Origin: Paludibacteraceae bacterium
GTDB taxonomy: Bacteria; Bacteroidota; Bacteroidia; Bacteroidales; Paludibacteraceae
Assembly: GCA_017387515.1 (NCBI GenBank)
Contig: JAFOFC010000011.1
Coordinates: forward strand, 55,941-119,940
Length of the DNA stretch: 64,000 bases
Direction: 5' to 3'
This document shows positions 25,399-35,900 of the stretch, piece after piece. How positions within the stretch are numbered: the stretch's first letter is position 1; every line of letters starts with the position of its first letter. The notes under the pieces are model-generated. The model did not search any database. It saw only the letters and a program-made list of their open reading frames with translations, and was not told the DNA's origin. The translations under genes and the position numbers were made by a program.

Positions 25399-27771
25399 AT
25401 GTACGCATTGCTAAAAAAAGAAATAGCAGGTTTTTTCTCTACGGCTATTGGCTCGTTGGTAATAGGAGTTTTCTTGTTGTTAACGGGTGCTTTGTTATGG
25501 CTGATACCTGGCGAAAACAATGTGTTAGATAATGGATATGCGCAGTTAGATGGGTTGTTTGGATTGGCTCCGTGGGTATTTTTATTTTTAATACCAGCAG
25601 TTACCATGCGTAGTTTTGCCGACGAGTATAAGCAAGGAACCATAGAATGGTTGCAAACCAAGCCCCTTACTCGTGCTCAGATTATTGGGGCTAAATACCT
25701 GGCTAATTTGTTGTTGGTTATCTTGGCGCTGCTGCCTACGTTGGTGTATTTTGTATCGGTATGTTGTTTGGGAAGCCCCGTGGTCAATATCGATATGGGC
25801 GCATTTTGGGGGTCGTTTATTGGGTTGGTATTGTTGGCTACCGTATACGTGGCAGTAGGTGTTTGTGTTTCGTCGTATACCGATAATGCCGTAGTTGCCT
25901 TTGTGTTAACTGCCTTTGCTTGCTTTTTCTTGTATATAGGTTTTGATTTTATTGCCTCTCTTTTTTCTGATGGAATGGTGCAAAATGTCATTTCGCAGTT
26001 GGGCATCGCTGCTCATTACGAATCCATTAGTAGGGGGGTACTTGATATGCGCGATGTGTGCTATTTTATGGTGGTGTCGGGTTGCTTATTAGCCTTTACC
26101 TTTAAAAAAGAATGGCATTGGAAAGATGTGCTTGTTCTACCTGTAGCGTTGTTGGTGCTGTTTCTTGTGCATTGGATGGTGATTCGCATCGACTTAACTA
26201 CAGAAAAACGCTATACGTTAGCTAGTCAAACCAAACAATTATTGCGCCAGCAAGGACAGCCTTTATCCGTAACCGTTTATTTAGATGGCGATTTGAATAT
26301 GGGCTTTTTGCGACTTAAAAAAGCCACCGATGATATGTTGCAAGAAATGGATGTGTATGCGGCAGAAGGTATATCGGTTACGTTTAAAAATCCATCCCTT
26401 GCTGCTACCGAAAAAGAACGTCAGCAACACTATGCAAGGTTAGAAAACAAGGGGCTACGTCCTACGGTAGTGCACGATAAAGATGCCGAGGGTAGGATGC
26501 AACAAAAGGTGATTTTTCCATGGGCAGAGGTAGCGGTAGGTAGCGATACCATTCCTGTGTCGTTGTTAAAAAATATTTCGGGCAAATCGGGCCAAGAGAA
26601 CTTAAATATCTCTATAGAGAATTTAGAATACGAACTAACCGATGCTATTCGTATTTTATCCACCAAAAATATCCAAAAAGTAGCTTTCTTAGAAGGCCAT
26701 GGCGAACTTTCAGAACCTTATGTGTACGATATTACCACGCAACTAGCTAGGTATTATCAAGTTGATAGGGGTGTTTTGGGCAGTGATATTAGCATGTTAG
26801 ACCCTTATAAGGTGATTATTATTGCCCAACCCGATACGGCATTCTCCGAATCAGACAAATTTATCATCGACCAATACATTATGAACGGCGGTAGGGTGTT
26901 GTGGTTAATTGATGGGGTGGCTACCAATGGCGAAGTAGGAAAAGTAAACGATGTAAACCTAACCGATCAATTGTTTACTTATGGTATTCGTTTATCGCCT
27001 ACTTTGTTGCTAGATGTTCAATGCGCGTTGGTGCCTATTCAGGTAGATGGGCAAACGGGCCAGTCGGAGTTTCAGCCTGCACCTTGGTATTATTCTCCTT
27101 TGTTGATGCCTGCCCCTAATCATGCCATTACCCGCCATCTGGCTCCTGTTAAGGCCGAATTTGCATCATACATAGAATTGGTAGGCGAGCAGCAAAATGC
27201 GCACATTGCTAAAACCGTTTTATTGGCGTCTTCTGCACATACTGCTTTAGAAAAAGCTCCCATGCAGTTGTCGGCGTCCATTGTTAATTTATCGCCAGAA
27301 TCGCCCTATTTTGCTTATGCTTATTTGCCTGTAGCCGCTTTGTTCGAGGGCGAGTTTACCTCTGTTTATGCCAATAGAATGAAACCTGCTGGTGTAGACA
27401 GTAAAGGTAGAACCATTCAGAAAAAAAGCAAACCTACTAAAATGATTGTGGTAGCGGATGGATCGGTAATAGCCAACGAATTACAAGGTTTTGGTCAAGG
27501 ATACGAACCCATGCCGTTAGGGTACGATTCCTATATGAACCAGCAATTTGGCAATGGCAACTTTATGGTTAATGCCGTAAATTATTTGGCCGACGATGAT
27601 GGCTGGTTGCAATTGCGCAACAGGCAAATTACCTTGCGTATGCTCGATAAACAGAAAATAACAACACAACGTACCTTTTGGCAAGTTTTAAATACCACGG
27701 TTCCTTTGTTATTGTTAATAACTTTTTCTGTTATATATCAGCTAATTAGAAGAAAACGCTACGTAAAATAA
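25399..27771 (+). CDS. gldFG: Fused gliding-motility ABC transporter protein GldF-GldG
   Basis: A 790-residue fusion. Residues about 1-235 are an ABC-2 permease like GldF: six membrane segments, the MRSFADEYKQGTIEWLQTKPLTRAQIIGAKY stretch at about 73-103, and a family-type start MYALLKKEIAGFFSTAIGSL. Residues about 240-790 are GldG-like: a membrane segment (VLVLPVALLVLFLVHWMVI), DLTTEKRYTLASQTKQLL, and the substrate-binding-like domain with VAFLEGHGELSEPYVYDI and VLWLIDGV, ending in a C-terminal anchor (TTVPLLLLITFSVIYQLIRRKRYVK). In Flavobacterium GldF and GldG are separate and work with the ATPase GldA, which is not in the window. The dnaN gene follows. Confidence 0.87.
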   Translation: MYALLKKEIAGFFSTAIGSLVIGVFLLLTGALLWLIPGENNVLDNGYAQLDGLFGLAPWVFLFLIPAVTMRSFADEYKQGTIEWLQTKPLTRAQIIGAKYLANLLLVILALLPTLVYFVSVCCLGSPVVNIDMGAFWGSFIGLVLLATVYVAVGVCVSSYTDNAVVAFVLTAFACFFLYIGFDFIASLFSDGMVQNVISQLGIAAHYESISRGVLDMRDVCYFMVVSGCLLAFTFKKEWHWKDVLVLPVALLVLFLVHWMVIRIDLTTEKRYTLASQTKQLLRQQGQPLSVTVYLDGDLNMGFLRLKKATDDMLQEMDVYAAEGISVTFKNPSLAATEKERQQHYARLENKGLRPTVVHDKDAEGRMQQKVIFPWAEVAVGSDTIPVSLLKNISGKSGQENLNISIENLEYELTDAIRILSTKNIQKVAFLEGHGELSEPYVYDITTQLARYYQVDRGVLGSDISMLDPYKVIIIAQPDTAFSESDKFIIDQYIMNGGRVLWLIDGVATNGEVGKVNDVNLTDQLFTYGIRLSPTLLLDVQCALVPIQVDGQTGQSEFQPAPWYYSPLLMPAPNHAITRHLAPVKAEFASYIELVGEQQNAHIAKTVLLASSAHTALEKAPMQLSASIVNLSPESPYFAYAYLPVAALFEGEFTSVYANRMKPAGVDSKGRTIQKKSKPTKMIVVADGSVIANELQGFGQGYEPMPLGYDSYMNQQFGNGNFMVNAVNYLADDDGWLQLRNRQITLRMLDKQKITTQRTFWQVLNTTVPLLLLITFSVIYQLIRRKRYVK

Positions 27772-27780
27772 CGTTTGCAA

Positions 27781-27810
27781 TTGTTTGCAAAAAAAAAAAT
27801 ACTAATTTTG
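27781..27810 (+). promoter_or_regulatory. Promoter for dnaN
   Basis: TTG at 27781-27783 and TAATTTTG at 27803-27810 are separated by 19 bases. This puts the word repeat at 27811-27864 inside the dnaN leader RNA. Confidence 0.5.
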
Positions 27811-27864
27811 TCACTTGTCGCTTGTCGACTCAATGCATCAACGACTAAACAACTAAACGATATT
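27811..27864. repeat. Tandem words in the dnaN leader
   Basis: TCACTTGTCGCTTGTCG is followed by GCATCAACGACTAAACAACT and ACGAT words, up to the ATG. They resemble the arrays before recR and mnmD. The repeat leaves a frame open, so naive ORF calling extends DnaN by 30 residues. Confidence 0.65.
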
Positions 27865-28983
27865 ATGAAATTCACCTGTTCTTCTGCACAACTAGCCGAA
27901 CGCGTTCAAGTTATATCGCGCGTTTTAGGAAATAAAAATACCAATCCGGTATTTAATTTTTTGTATTTTTCTATAAAGAATAATGTATTAACCATCGTTG
28001 GCTCTGATGGTGATACTTCGTTGTCGGGTACGTTACAAGTAGACGATGCCGAAGGAAATGTAGATATTTTGCTTTTAGGAAATCAAATTTGTGCCATTTT
28101 GCCCAAATTAGGCGATCAACCCCTTACCTTTACAATAGACGAACGCAGCTATTCGGTAGAAATTACTACCATGGGTGGTAAGTACAACTACATTGGTCAA
28201 TCGGCTGCCGAATATCCACAGGCCAAACAATTGGATGCGGCTCGTACCGTAGAACTTTCGTTGGATGTAACAGCACTGCAAAAAGGCATAGCGCATACCG
28301 CCTTTGCTACGTGCGATGACGAATTACGCCCTGTTATGCAAGGTATTTATGTAGATATGACGCCCGATGGACTTAATTTTGTAGCCACCGATGCACGTCA
28401 GTTGGCCTTGTATCAACTTACCGATAAAACCTTTTCGGAACCCGCTAGTTTTATTATGCCAGGTAAAACTGCCAATACCCTAAAAACCTTGTTGGCCAAA
28501 GAACAAGGCGATGTTCGTATCAATTTTGACGGTGCAGGCATGTTGATTCAAACGGCCAATTATTGCATGGTGGCCCGTTTGATAGAGGGTCGTTTCCCTA
28601 ATTACAAAGCGGTTATTCCACAAGAAACCGTTATGTCTGCCATTGTAGATACTGATGGGTTTAAAATGGCATTTGATAGGGTTTCGTTGTGTGCTTCCGA
28701 TAATAACTTGGTGCGCATGCGTTTTGAAGAGGGTAGAGTGTCGTTGTTAAGCCAAGATATTGATTTCTCTTTATCGGGCGAAGAATCGCTTCCTTGTCAA
28801 TTTAGTGGTACTGCATTAGAAATAGGTGTAAAAGCCAAATACATGACTGGTATTTTGCAAAACTTGCCATCGGATCAAGTAGAAATTAAATTGATTGATG
28901 CAACGCGTCCTATGTTGTTGTTGCCTGTTACCCAAGCAGAAAATACCAAAACAACCATGTTGTTAACTCCTATGACCTTGTAA
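27865..28983 (+). CDS. dnaN: DNA polymerase III beta subunit (sliding clamp)
   Basis: The ring-shaped processivity clamp of the replicative polymerase. I set the start at the ATG at 27865 (MKFTCSSAQLAERVQVISRV), giving 372 residues, the normal length. The longer in-frame frame upstream is encoded by a word repeat. Seen: three successive clamp domains, with FIMPGKTANTLKTLLAKEQGDVRINFDG in the second, ARLIEGRFPNYKAVIPQE near 242-259, and the C-terminal MLLPVTQAENTKTTMLLTPMTL with hydrophobic pocket residues. It is followed after one base by an exonuclease gene. No dnaA is near, so this is not the classical origin neighbourhood. Confidence 0.96.
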   Translation: MKFTCSSAQLAERVQVISRVLGNKNTNPVFNFLYFSIKNNVLTIVGSDGDTSLSGTLQVDDAEGNVDILLLGNQICAILPKLGDQPLTFTIDERSYSVEITTMGGKYNYIGQSAAEYPQAKQLDAARTVELSLDVTALQKGIAHTAFATCDDELRPVMQGIYVDMTPDGLNFVATDARQLALYQLTDKTFSEPASFIMPGKTANTLKTLLAKEQGDVRINFDGAGMLIQTANYCMVARLIEGRFPNYKAVIPQETVMSAIVDTDGFKMAFDRVSLCASDNNLVRMRFEEGRVSLLSQDIDFSLSGEESLPCQFSGTALEIGVKAKYMTGILQNLPSDQVEIKLIDATRPMLLLPVTQAENTKTTMLLTPMTL

Positions 28984-28984
28984 T

Positions 28985-29749
28985 ATGAAACTAAACTTAA
29001 AAAATCCCATCATTTTTTTTGATTTAGAAACCACAGGGCTGGATATTGCTAACGATCGCATTATAGAGATTGCTTACATCAAGGTATATCCTAATGGTAA
29101 CGAAGAATCGTTTACCTACCGCATCAATCCAGAAAGACCCATCCCAGCCGAATCTACCGCTGTGCACGGCATTACAGATGAGGATGTAAAGGATTGTCCT
29201 ACTTTTAAACAAATGGCTAGTAAAATAGCCACCGATTTTAAAGGGTGCGACTTAGCAGGGTATAAGTCTGCCCGTTTTGATTTGCCCATGTTGGCCGAAG
29301 AATTTTTACGCGCTGATGTAGATATAGACCTATCTATGCGCAAAATGGTGGATGTGCAAACCATCTTTCATAAAAAAGAGCAACGTACTTTATCGGCTGC
29401 CTATAAATTTTATTGCGAACAAGATTTAGTAGATGCGCATGCTGCCATGGCCGATACCAAAGCTACTTACGAAATTTTGCAGTCGCAATTAGATCGTTAC
29501 CCCGATTTGCAAAACGATATGGCCTTTTTGGCTGATTACACATGTACCTCTAAAAATGTAGATTTTGCGGGCCGCATTGTGCGCAACGACAAAGGAGTAG
29601 AGGTAATTAACTTTGGTAAATACAAAGGGCAAGCCGTGGCCGATGTATTAAAAAACGATCCTGGCTACTACGGCTGGATTTTGCAAGCCGATTTTCCGCT
29701 TACCACCAAGCAAGCTTTTACTAGATTGTATTTAAAATCAAAACTATAA
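28985..29749 (+). CDS. 3'-5' exonuclease, DnaQ-like (DEDDh)
   Basis: A 254-residue exonuclease resembling the epsilon proofreading subunit. Seen: Exo I FFDLETTGLD at about 11-20 (Asp and Glu), HGITDEDVKDCPTF at about 60-73, Exo II region AGYKSARFDLPMLAEEF at about 91-107 (Asp), and Exo III HAAMADTKATYEILQ at about 151-165 (His and Asp). After the nuclease come about 75 residues with INFGKYKGQAVADVLKNDPGYYGWIL, a C-terminal extension common in Bacteroidota homologues. It lies one base after dnaN, so the clamp and exonuclease are co-transcribed, suggesting a proofreading or repair role with the clamp. Confidence 0.92.
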   Translation: MKLNLKNPIIFFDLETTGLDIANDRIIEIAYIKVYPNGNEESFTYRINPERPIPAESTAVHGITDEDVKDCPTFKQMASKIATDFKGCDLAGYKSARFDLPMLAEEFLRADVDIDLSMRKMVDVQTIFHKKEQRTLSAAYKFYCEQDLVDAHAAMADTKATYEILQSQLDRYPDLQNDMAFLADYTCTSKNVDFAGRIVRNDKGVEVINFGKYKGQAVADVLKNDPGYYGWILQADFPLTTKQAFTRLYLKSKL

Positions 29750-29794
29750 TGCGCGTTTTTAGCGTAATTGTGTATAAAATTAACATTTTGCTTT

Positions 29795-29834
29795 AAAACG
29801 TCTGTTTCTGTTTACGAAACGGGCGTTTTTTTTG
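29795..29834 (+). terminator. Rho-independent terminator after the dnaN-exonuclease operon
   Basis: Stem AAAACGTCTGTTTC (29795-29808) pairs with GAAACGGGCGTTTT (29816-29829), with two G-U pairs, over a seven-base loop, and runs into a T tract. Confidence 0.85.
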
Positions 29835-29862
29835 TATTTTTTTTTAATTAAACATAAATTTG
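29831..29862 (+). promoter_or_regulatory. Promoter for the giant T9SS surface protein
   Basis: TTTG at 29831-29834 and TAAATTTG at 29855-29862 are separated by 20 bases, overlapping the T tract of the preceding terminator. The ATG is at 29905. Confidence 0.7.
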
Positions 29863-29904
29863 CAAGATTAGAGTGTAAGAATTTAATACAAAACACAATA
29901 CAGT

Positions 29905-32900
29905 ATGAAAAAATTAGCGAACAAACCTTTTTGGTTATGGATGTGGCTATGTGTGGTAGGACTTTTTGTTCCTATCCAATTAGTTGCAGACGATTATTAT
30001 CTTATTGGTAGCTTTACCAATAATTGGGATATGAACAGTGCTATTAAACTGACTCCCAATGGTAATCAATACGAAATTAAGCAATCGTTCAATCAAGGCG
30101 ATGAGTTTAAAATTGTAAAGAACAAAGATTGGAACCAAAGTAGTTGGGGGTATAGCAACGTAAACGATAAATCCCTAGTAGAAAATAAGGATGGTAACGC
30201 TAAAATTAAGGCAACAGGCTGTTACGGTCTTTTCTTTAAACCTAGCGATAATACCATATACATAACCAAATCAAGTGATTGTCCGCAACCCTATTCGCTT
30301 TGGGGATTTGACTTCCTTTATCAAGAAGGAGGTAGTAGCGGAACCAAAAAATGGGCTTCTACCAAAGGTTCTGCAGACGCTTGGGATGGAAATTTCATTG
30401 CTACCAGTGCCGATGGCGAAACCTTCGATTTGGGGGTAATTAAAAGAAAATCAAGGTTTATTGGTTTTCGTTTTTATACCAATAGCAATGGGGCTGAGGT
30501 AAACGGAGCAAATGTAATTTGGCGCAATACAGACAACAATGTTAAAGCGATAGAAGGTAGCGACTACGGAAAATGGAGCAATGATGGTACTAAGGCAAGT
30601 ACAGTAGCCGGAACCGATGCGGTTTGGCACCAAACCGATCGCAATAATGCGCTTTTAGGCTACGAAAATGGTACCTATTCTTTTGATTTGGTATTTGAGT
30701 TAAAAGTAAACAACCAAGAAAAGAAAGAGGTTAGAACCATTCACATTACGTATACCATCAACGAGTTTGAATTGACCACCAATTTATCAGGTCCTTGCCA
30801 TGTGGGCGATTTGGTACAACTAAACATAAGCGGTGGTACTGCGCCTTATACATGGCAATCTTCTAACGACGGTATAAGTTGGAGTACCCTATCGGGTGCG
30901 TCTGGAACTGCTTATACCCATAAAGTGGCCGATAAAACCTTTATTCGTGCAAAAGATAGCAATGGTAACATTACCAATGTGGTAGAATTGACACCATCCA
31001 TTCGATGCGACCAAGATCATACCATTACCATTTTTAAAGAAACATTTGGCACCTTAAGCGGCGAAGATGCACGTGCAAGTTATAGTAAAAATAATGTGCC
31101 AGTAGAGGGTACTAATATTACGTATACTGCCAGTGTGCCTTATACGGCATCTACGGTGTCGTGTGGTGCCATGACCGATGGTGGCTATTATGCTGTATTG
31201 GCCAATCCACGAAATGCAGGTTGTGGTACAAATATTGCACAAGGAACACAAAACTGTAATTGTGTAGACGAGGTTGGTAAAGACAATACAAGATGGTACC
31301 GCAATACAACCGACCATACAGGTGATACCAATGGTGGTATGCTTATGTACAACTGTAAAGATGGTACTAGTACTACCGATGTATTGTACGAATGTATCAT
31401 TAATGGTTTGTGCGATAGTACTTACATTAATTTCTCGGCGTTTGTAACCTGTGCCAACAGAGGTTTGCACGGTAATATCCCCATTGAGGCTGAATTTAAA
31501 TTATTCAATGCTGCAAACAATGTCGAAATTGATACTTACGAGGTTAAAAACATTGGACTTAGCGAAGAGTGGAAAGAGATTTCGGCTATGTTTAATTCGG
31601 GTGCGGCAACCAGTGTTAAAATTCAACTTATCAATAAAGCTGGCGACGGACAAGGTAACGACCTTTTGTTTGATGATATGACCCTAAGTATTTGTACGCC
31701 AGAGGCTAACTTGGTATGTAGCGATGGCGTATCAACCGAGTCGGTAATTGTTGCAGGAGGTTCAGAAACCTTAACCGCATCGGTATTAAGTGGTGTTATG
31801 AATAAACCCTACTATTTGTGGCAATACCAAGTGGGTAGAGCCAATTGGGTGTCGATGGGCGAGCCTCAACGCGACCATGCTACCATTACGGTTACTCCCG
31901 AATCTAGTCCAACAAAATACCGCGTTATTCTTGCTAACTCTATTCATGAAGCAAAAGCGGTGGCCGATGGATCAACCGGTAAAGCGTGTGGTGTGCATGC
32001 TATTACCAATGAAGCAACCGTTTATGCAGCTTTTGTAACCATGAGCGCTGCTACATCGGTAGGAAATATTTGCTTGGATGGCGAAGATCCTAGCCAACTA
32101 ACGCTTACCATTACTAACCCATCGGGTATAGAAATTAATAACCTAAAAGTAAACGTTGGCATACCTACTAACTACATCAATAAGGTGACGGTGGCTAGTG
32201 GAACAGGGTATAGTAACAATGTTTGGAACGTAGGAACATTGGCAAATGGTGCTAGCAAAACGTTAAAACTAAATTTAAAATCGGATGCAGCAACCGATGA
32301 GGCTGTAAAAGAGGTTGATATTAAGCCTTATGTTTCGCAACTAAATAATCAAACATGGGCCAACTACGATGATTCGCCTACTAAATCATCTGCTAAATTG
32401 GCCTTAAACCAAGTTACAAAAACACCAACGGCTGTTACCGATTATTTTGAATGTGCAGAAACGGGAACTTTAACGTTGTCTTCTTTGGTTAACGTTGAAA
32501 AACCAGAAAATTTGGTATTCTATGATGGTGAAACATCGTTAACAACTGTTTCTGACGTTAGTAAATCAGATACTTCTATCGATAAATATTACTATTTTAC
32601 CTATCAGGAAGGTACTAAATGTGTAAGCAAGCGTGGTAAGGTGCATGTTAAGATTATTCCAGTGCCTACCGCAAGCATTACTTCGGGTGAATCGCAAACC
32701 GTATGTGCTGCCGAAAAATATACCTTTGACATTGCTGCTAGAGCAACCAATGGTACGGGAGTGTGGGAGGTAACTTCTGGATCTGCAGAAATTGACAAAG
32801 AAAAAAGTGCTACAACTACGGCTTGTGTACTTGCTGGTAAAACAGCAACGCTAACGTGGACAGTTTCTAACGAAAAATGCGGTGCTACAGCTTCTACTAC

Positions 32901-35900
32901 GTTAAGTGTTGATGAACAGCCCAAAGTGACCTTATTAGATGGAAAAGGATCTGCTAGCATTTGTGGAAAAAGCGAATTTACGGTTGGCGTTAATACTACC
33001 GCTTCTGCAGGTACTTGGAGCATAGTAGAAGGTAGTGCTAGTGCTTCTATCCAAAGTCCTAACGACAAAGAAACATTGGTGACTGGCGTAGAAGCTGGTA
33101 AAACCGTTAAATTGAAATATACCGCCACCAATGGTACTTGCGACCCAGTTGATAGCGAATTAGTAGTACTTACCAACCTTGTTTGTAACCAGTTTGTGTT
33201 GGATAATAAATTTGCTAACGAAACCATTGGTAAAGGCATCTGTTTGAATCAAGAAACTACCTTAACAGTAACCATTACCAATAGTTCGATGGCTACCTCT
33301 ACCAATGTAAAAACCAGCGTAAAATTACCAGCTGGCCTTACTTATGTAACGCACTCGGGATCTGGTACATACAATAAAGATACGGGTTTGTGGCTTATCC
33401 CATCACTAGAGAAAGGTGAGGATAAAAAAGCACAATTGGTTATTACGGTAAAAGGAACAACAGCTGCCACACATAAGGTAACCGCTACCATTACAGAAGC
33501 TACGGGTACACCTGTATCGGGTATGAGTATACCTGCTTCTATTACGGTTCATGCTTTGCCATCGGTTGCATTTGATGCTACACAGTCTACCATTTGTATC
33601 GACGAACAAGACAAAGAATTAACCAACATCAAGGTTAACTTTACCGGCGCTGCTCCTTTTGATATTACCTATCAAGTAGATCAAAATACAGCTGTAATCA
33701 AAAAAGATGTACCCAATCCTTATTATATTAAAGAAACCCTAACCGGTAATAGTACCATTACATTATTGTCGGTGGTAGATACCAACGGTTGCGATGTTAC
33801 TCCAACTGCTAACCAAACGCATACAGTAACCACAAAAACTCATGCTTCGTTGGGTGATCTTACAACGCCTCCTGCTGTTTGCGAGGGTAGTGTCTTGGCT
33901 TTAACAGCCCCTACGGTTACCAATAACAAGGGTGCAGAAGTAACTAACCCAACATGGTTCTTGGATGGTAAAGCGTTCGATCCAGCTACAACGGTAACTA
34001 ACGCATTACATAACGACAAAGAATTGTACTATCAAATTACCAGCTCATGTAATAACAATAAACGTGATATTACCACTCCTGCAGTTAAGGTTACCGTAGA
34101 TGCTAAACCTGTTGCCTTTGCAGGTACAGACCAAACCAAATGTAACAACGATGCCTTTGTAATGGCAGCTACAGTTCCTGAAGTAGGCAGCGGTAAATGG
34201 TCGGTGATTAGCGGTACAGCCAATATTCAAGAACCTACCTCTGCTACAACAGGTGTAGTAGGGGTTCCTGTGAACGAATCGGCTACCTTGCAATGGACTG
34301 TTAGCAATGGTGTTTGTGAAGCTAACAGTAGTACAGTTGTTTTGACCAACAACGATTGTACCAAATTGAACCTAACCACTGGTACTGCTCCTGTTGTTTG
34401 CGATGGCAACGAAGCAACCTTTACCTTTACTTTGACCAATGGTTCTAGTGTTACAACTACCGATGTGACCTCTGTTATTACCTTGGGTGCTGGTTTGTCG
34501 GATGCAATCATTACAACTAACAACGGAACAATCAGTGGTAATACCTGGACGGTTGCTTCTATGGCTCCTGGCGATGAGTCGGTATTGACGGTTGTGGCCA
34601 ATGCTACTACAGCAGATGCATCAGTACAAGTGATTGTATTAACCGCATCGGGTGTGTCGGTTGCTGCAGTAAGTGCTAATCAATCGGCTACTGTACATGC
34701 TTTGCCATCGGCTGCATTTGATATCACCTCGTCTACTATTTGTATTGACGAACAAGACAAAGAATTAACCAACATCAAGGTTAACTTTACCGGTGCGCCT
34801 GACTTCAATTTAACCTATAAAGTAAATAACGGTTCGGATATTACCAAAACCAATGTATCATCGCCTTACTCTATTAAAGAACAATTGAGTGATGATGCTA
34901 CCATATCGTTGGTATCGGTTACCGATGCTAAAGGTTGTACGGGTACTATTACCAACCAAAGCCATACCGTTACTACGCAACAACACGCTTCGTTAGGAAA
35001 ACTTACTGCACCAGAGGGTGTTTGCGATGGTGGTGTATTAGATTTAACAGCCCCTACGGTTACTAATAACAAAGGTGCAGTAGTAACTAACCCAACATGG
35101 TTCTTGGGTGGTAATGAGTTTGATCCCGCTACAACGGTAACTAACGCACAACATAACGGTAAAGAATTGTTCTATCAAATAACTAGTACTTGTAATGCAA
35201 TAGAACGTAATATCTCATCAAATACCGTTGGTGTAACCGTGTATAAAACACCAGAGTTGGATATTACATTTACCGATCCTAACGGAAATGAGGTAACTGC
35301 AACCCAAATTAGCTGTGCAATACCTTATTTAACAGCTACCTTAAGTGGAGCAGAAACCTATACTTGGACTGATGGTAGCACCCAAAATCCACGTGTATTG
35401 GGCCAAAAAGGTCAAACAACCACGTATCAAGTTACTGGTGTAACGGCACAAAACTGTACCTCAGCACCTTTAACCGTTACCGTAACCGAAGATTTTGTCA
35501 CTCCCGATGTAGCCATTGCAGTTAGCGATGCCGATAAGAAAATAACCTGTTCTGTTCAAGAAATTACCTTAACCGCTTCTAGCAGTACTGCTGGCGTAAC
35601 GTATAAATGGGACGACGCAGACGAAACTTCAGGTGCAATCGTAAAGGTGGCTACACCTAATACGTATAAGGTTACTGCTACTAACTCTACCAACGGTTGT
35701 TCTGCTACCGCAACAGAAACTATTGGTATCAACACCGAAAAACCTGTTATTGTTATTACATCGAAAGATGCTAATGGTACAGCAACTAGCACCCTTAACT
35801 GTACTGCAGAAGCTAGCGCTTTAACTTTAGTACCTTCAGTAACCAATGTAAATAGCATTGGTGGTCCTGTAACCTTTGTGTGGGATGGCGATAATACCAT

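Noticed and set aside
27865-29749. Replication origin next to dnaN
   Set aside because: No dnaA, no DnaA-box cluster and no usual origin neighbours were seen. dnaN here is paired with an exonuclease.
34032-35072. Several antisense ORFs inside the giant surface-protein gene
   Set aside because: They are low-complexity shadows of the Thr/Val/Ser-rich sense frame, and none has a promoter or recognisable domain.
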